A stretch of 6,988 nt of DNA from Verrucomicrobiales bacterium. Lineage in GTDB: Bacteria > Verrucomicrobiota > Verrucomicrobiia > Verrucomicrobiales > DEV007. The notes under the pieces were generated by a model. It was not told where the DNA came from, searched no databases, and worked only from the letters and a program-made list of their open reading frames with translations. The stretch spans positions 1 through 6,988 of the forward strand of contig JALRFZ010000263.1 of assembly GCA_023253615.1 (NCBI GenBank), written 5' to 3'. Every line of letters starts with the position of its first letter. The stretch's first letter is position 1. Positions 6,322 to 6,988 of this stretch are shown one piece after another. The position numbers and the translations under genes are program-made.

Positions 6322-6429
6322 TCAGTTTCCCTCGAAACCGGCGAGACCAAAATGGGGCTTGCCTCATGTCCCGGACGGCAGGTCTTTAGCCGAACTCATT
6401 CGAAAGACACTTTTCTCACGAAAATGGAA

Positions 6430-6461
6430 TCCGGATCTTCCGGAGCCCGGGCTGAAGCCCG
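6430..6461 (-). terminator. Tandem hairpins after pyrC: terminator or short palindromic repeat
   Basis: Two adjacent stems begin two bases after the dihydroorotase stop codon. In the minus-strand direction these are CGGGC-TTCA-GCCCG (6461-6448, 5 bp) and TCCGGA-AGA-TCCGGA (6444-6430, 6 bp), followed by TTCCATTTTC. The second stem plus the modestly T-rich tail could end pyrC transcription. The CGGGCTTCAGCCCG core also resembles small palindromes dispersed between genes in many environmental bacteria, so it may be a REP-like unit. The remaining gap toward 6309 shows nothing else clear. Confidence 0.45.
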
Positions 6462-6463
6462 AA

Positions 6464-6988
6464 CTACTTTCCCTGCGGATACCACGCCGCCCCGAGCACG
6501 GTCCCACGCACGTTCCCCGCCAGCGTTTCCCCGAGGAAGGGCGAGACGGGACTCTTCGTTTTCATCGTCTCGCGGGTCACGGGAGTCTCGCCCTCGGGAT
6601 CGAAGACGAAGAACTCGGCCTTGGCTCCCTCGGCGATCACCACCGGGGCCAACCCGACAAGGCGGCGCGGCGCGGCGGAATAACGCTCGATGAGGAGATC
6701 CCAACCGAAGACATCCTTGCGGATGAAGCGGTCGAACATCACCGGCACGGTCGTCTCGAGTCCCGCGGCCCCGAAGGGCGCGCTGCCGAACTCGCTCGAT
6801 TTCTCGAACTCGGTGTGCGGCGCATGGTCGCAGGCGAGCACGTCGATGCTGCCGTCGATGAAGCCGGCCACGAGCGCCTCGACGTCGGCGGCGGGACGCA
6901 GGGGCGGTTGGTATTTGAAGTGGGTGTTGTAGTCGCGGATGTCCTGCTCGGTGAGGACGAGGTGATGCGGCGAGACCTCGCAAGTGAC
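6464..6988 (-). CDS. pyrC: Dihydroorotase, C-terminal part (5' end outside window)
   Basis: The open frame enters at the window edge and encodes the last 174 residues of a dihydroorotase, the zinc amidohydrolase that interconverts carbamoyl aspartate and dihydroorotate in the third step of pyrimidine synthesis in the cytoplasm. Visible family motifs are EVSPHHL (4-10, with a metal-binding His), KYQPPLRP (25-32) with the substrate-contacting segment, IDVLACDHAPHT (48-59) with the catalytic Asp54, and SAPFGAAGLET (69-79), characteristic of class I bacterial enzymes. The end (SPFLGETLAGNVRGTVLGAAWY) fits the normal C-terminal strand, so the 3' end appears complete. The N-terminal HxH zinc motif lies outside the window. 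A relative such as an allantoinase or hydantoinase is possible but fits the PLRP and PFGAAGLE motifs less well. Confidence 0.93.
   Translation of the reverse strand, partial: VTCEVSPHHLVLTEQDIRDYNTHFKYQPPLRPAADVEALVAGFIDGSIDVLACDHAPHTEFEKSSEFGSAPFGAAGLETTVPVMFDRFIRKDVFGWDLLIERYSAAPRRLVGLAPVVIAEGAKAEFFVFDPEGETPVTRETMKTKSPVSPFLGETLAGNVRGTVLGAAWYPQGK

Noticed and set aside
3432..6365. Shared 9-mer GCTTGCCTC upstream of the phosphatase gene (3432-3440) and the lipoprotein gene (6357-6365)
   Set aside because: With about 100 and 155 bases of intergenic sequence compared on both strands, a chance 9-mer match has a probability near one in ten, and the surrounding bases diverge.
5697..6389. Plus-strand open frame of 230 codons
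   Set aside because: Antisense to the lipoprotein N-terminal half; no signal, domain or plausible start context.

Overview
The window is a stretch of bacterial chromosome, high in G+C, in which every gene I can support lies on the minus strand; read from high to low coordinates it follows the direction of transcription. The best taxonomic clue is at positions 1-1545: an ECF sigma factor resembling the Rhodopirellula/Verrucomicrobium sigma family, translationally coupled to a membrane-anchored FecR protein that continues into a LamG-like domain. That pairing is typical of the Planctomycetes-Verrucomicrobia group, and I favour Verrucomicrobiota. This is inference from gene content, not from a phylogenetic marker.

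Layout in transcription order: the 3' part of a dihydroorotase gene (pyrC, 6464-6988, cut by the window edge), followed by a tandem hairpin that may be a terminator or a short repetitive element; a large predicted lipoprotein with a BamE/SmpA-like segment and C-terminal HEAT-like repeats (4680-6308); a Uma2-family PD-(D/E)XK nuclease (4073-4621); an unrecognised two-helix membrane protein (3491-3967); an exported compact PhoD-like metallophosphatase (2361-3392); a Phd/VapC-type toxin-antitoxin pair (2057-2305 and 1629-2057); and the ECF sigma factor with its FecR/LamG partner (1012-1545 and 1-1015, the latter cut by the window edge).

Only two pairs look like tight operons: antitoxin-toxin (1-base overlap TGATG) and sigma-FecR (4-base overlap ATGA). 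The other genes are separated by 55-155 bases and probably have their own promoters. Several starts lack a Shine-Dalgarno sequence but carry a -10-like hexamer 6-7 bases before the ATG, suggesting leaderless transcripts. The antitoxin start also overlaps a small palindrome (TGTGGTCACA) that could be its autoregulatory operator.

No gap exceeds 155 bases. I see no tRNA, rRNA, CRISPR array, insertion sequence or phage gene. The content is mostly ordinary; the most notable items are the modular sigma/FecR-LamG pair, the unusual lipoprotein architecture and the leaderless-start pattern. I do not see convincing evidence of a wholly new system.
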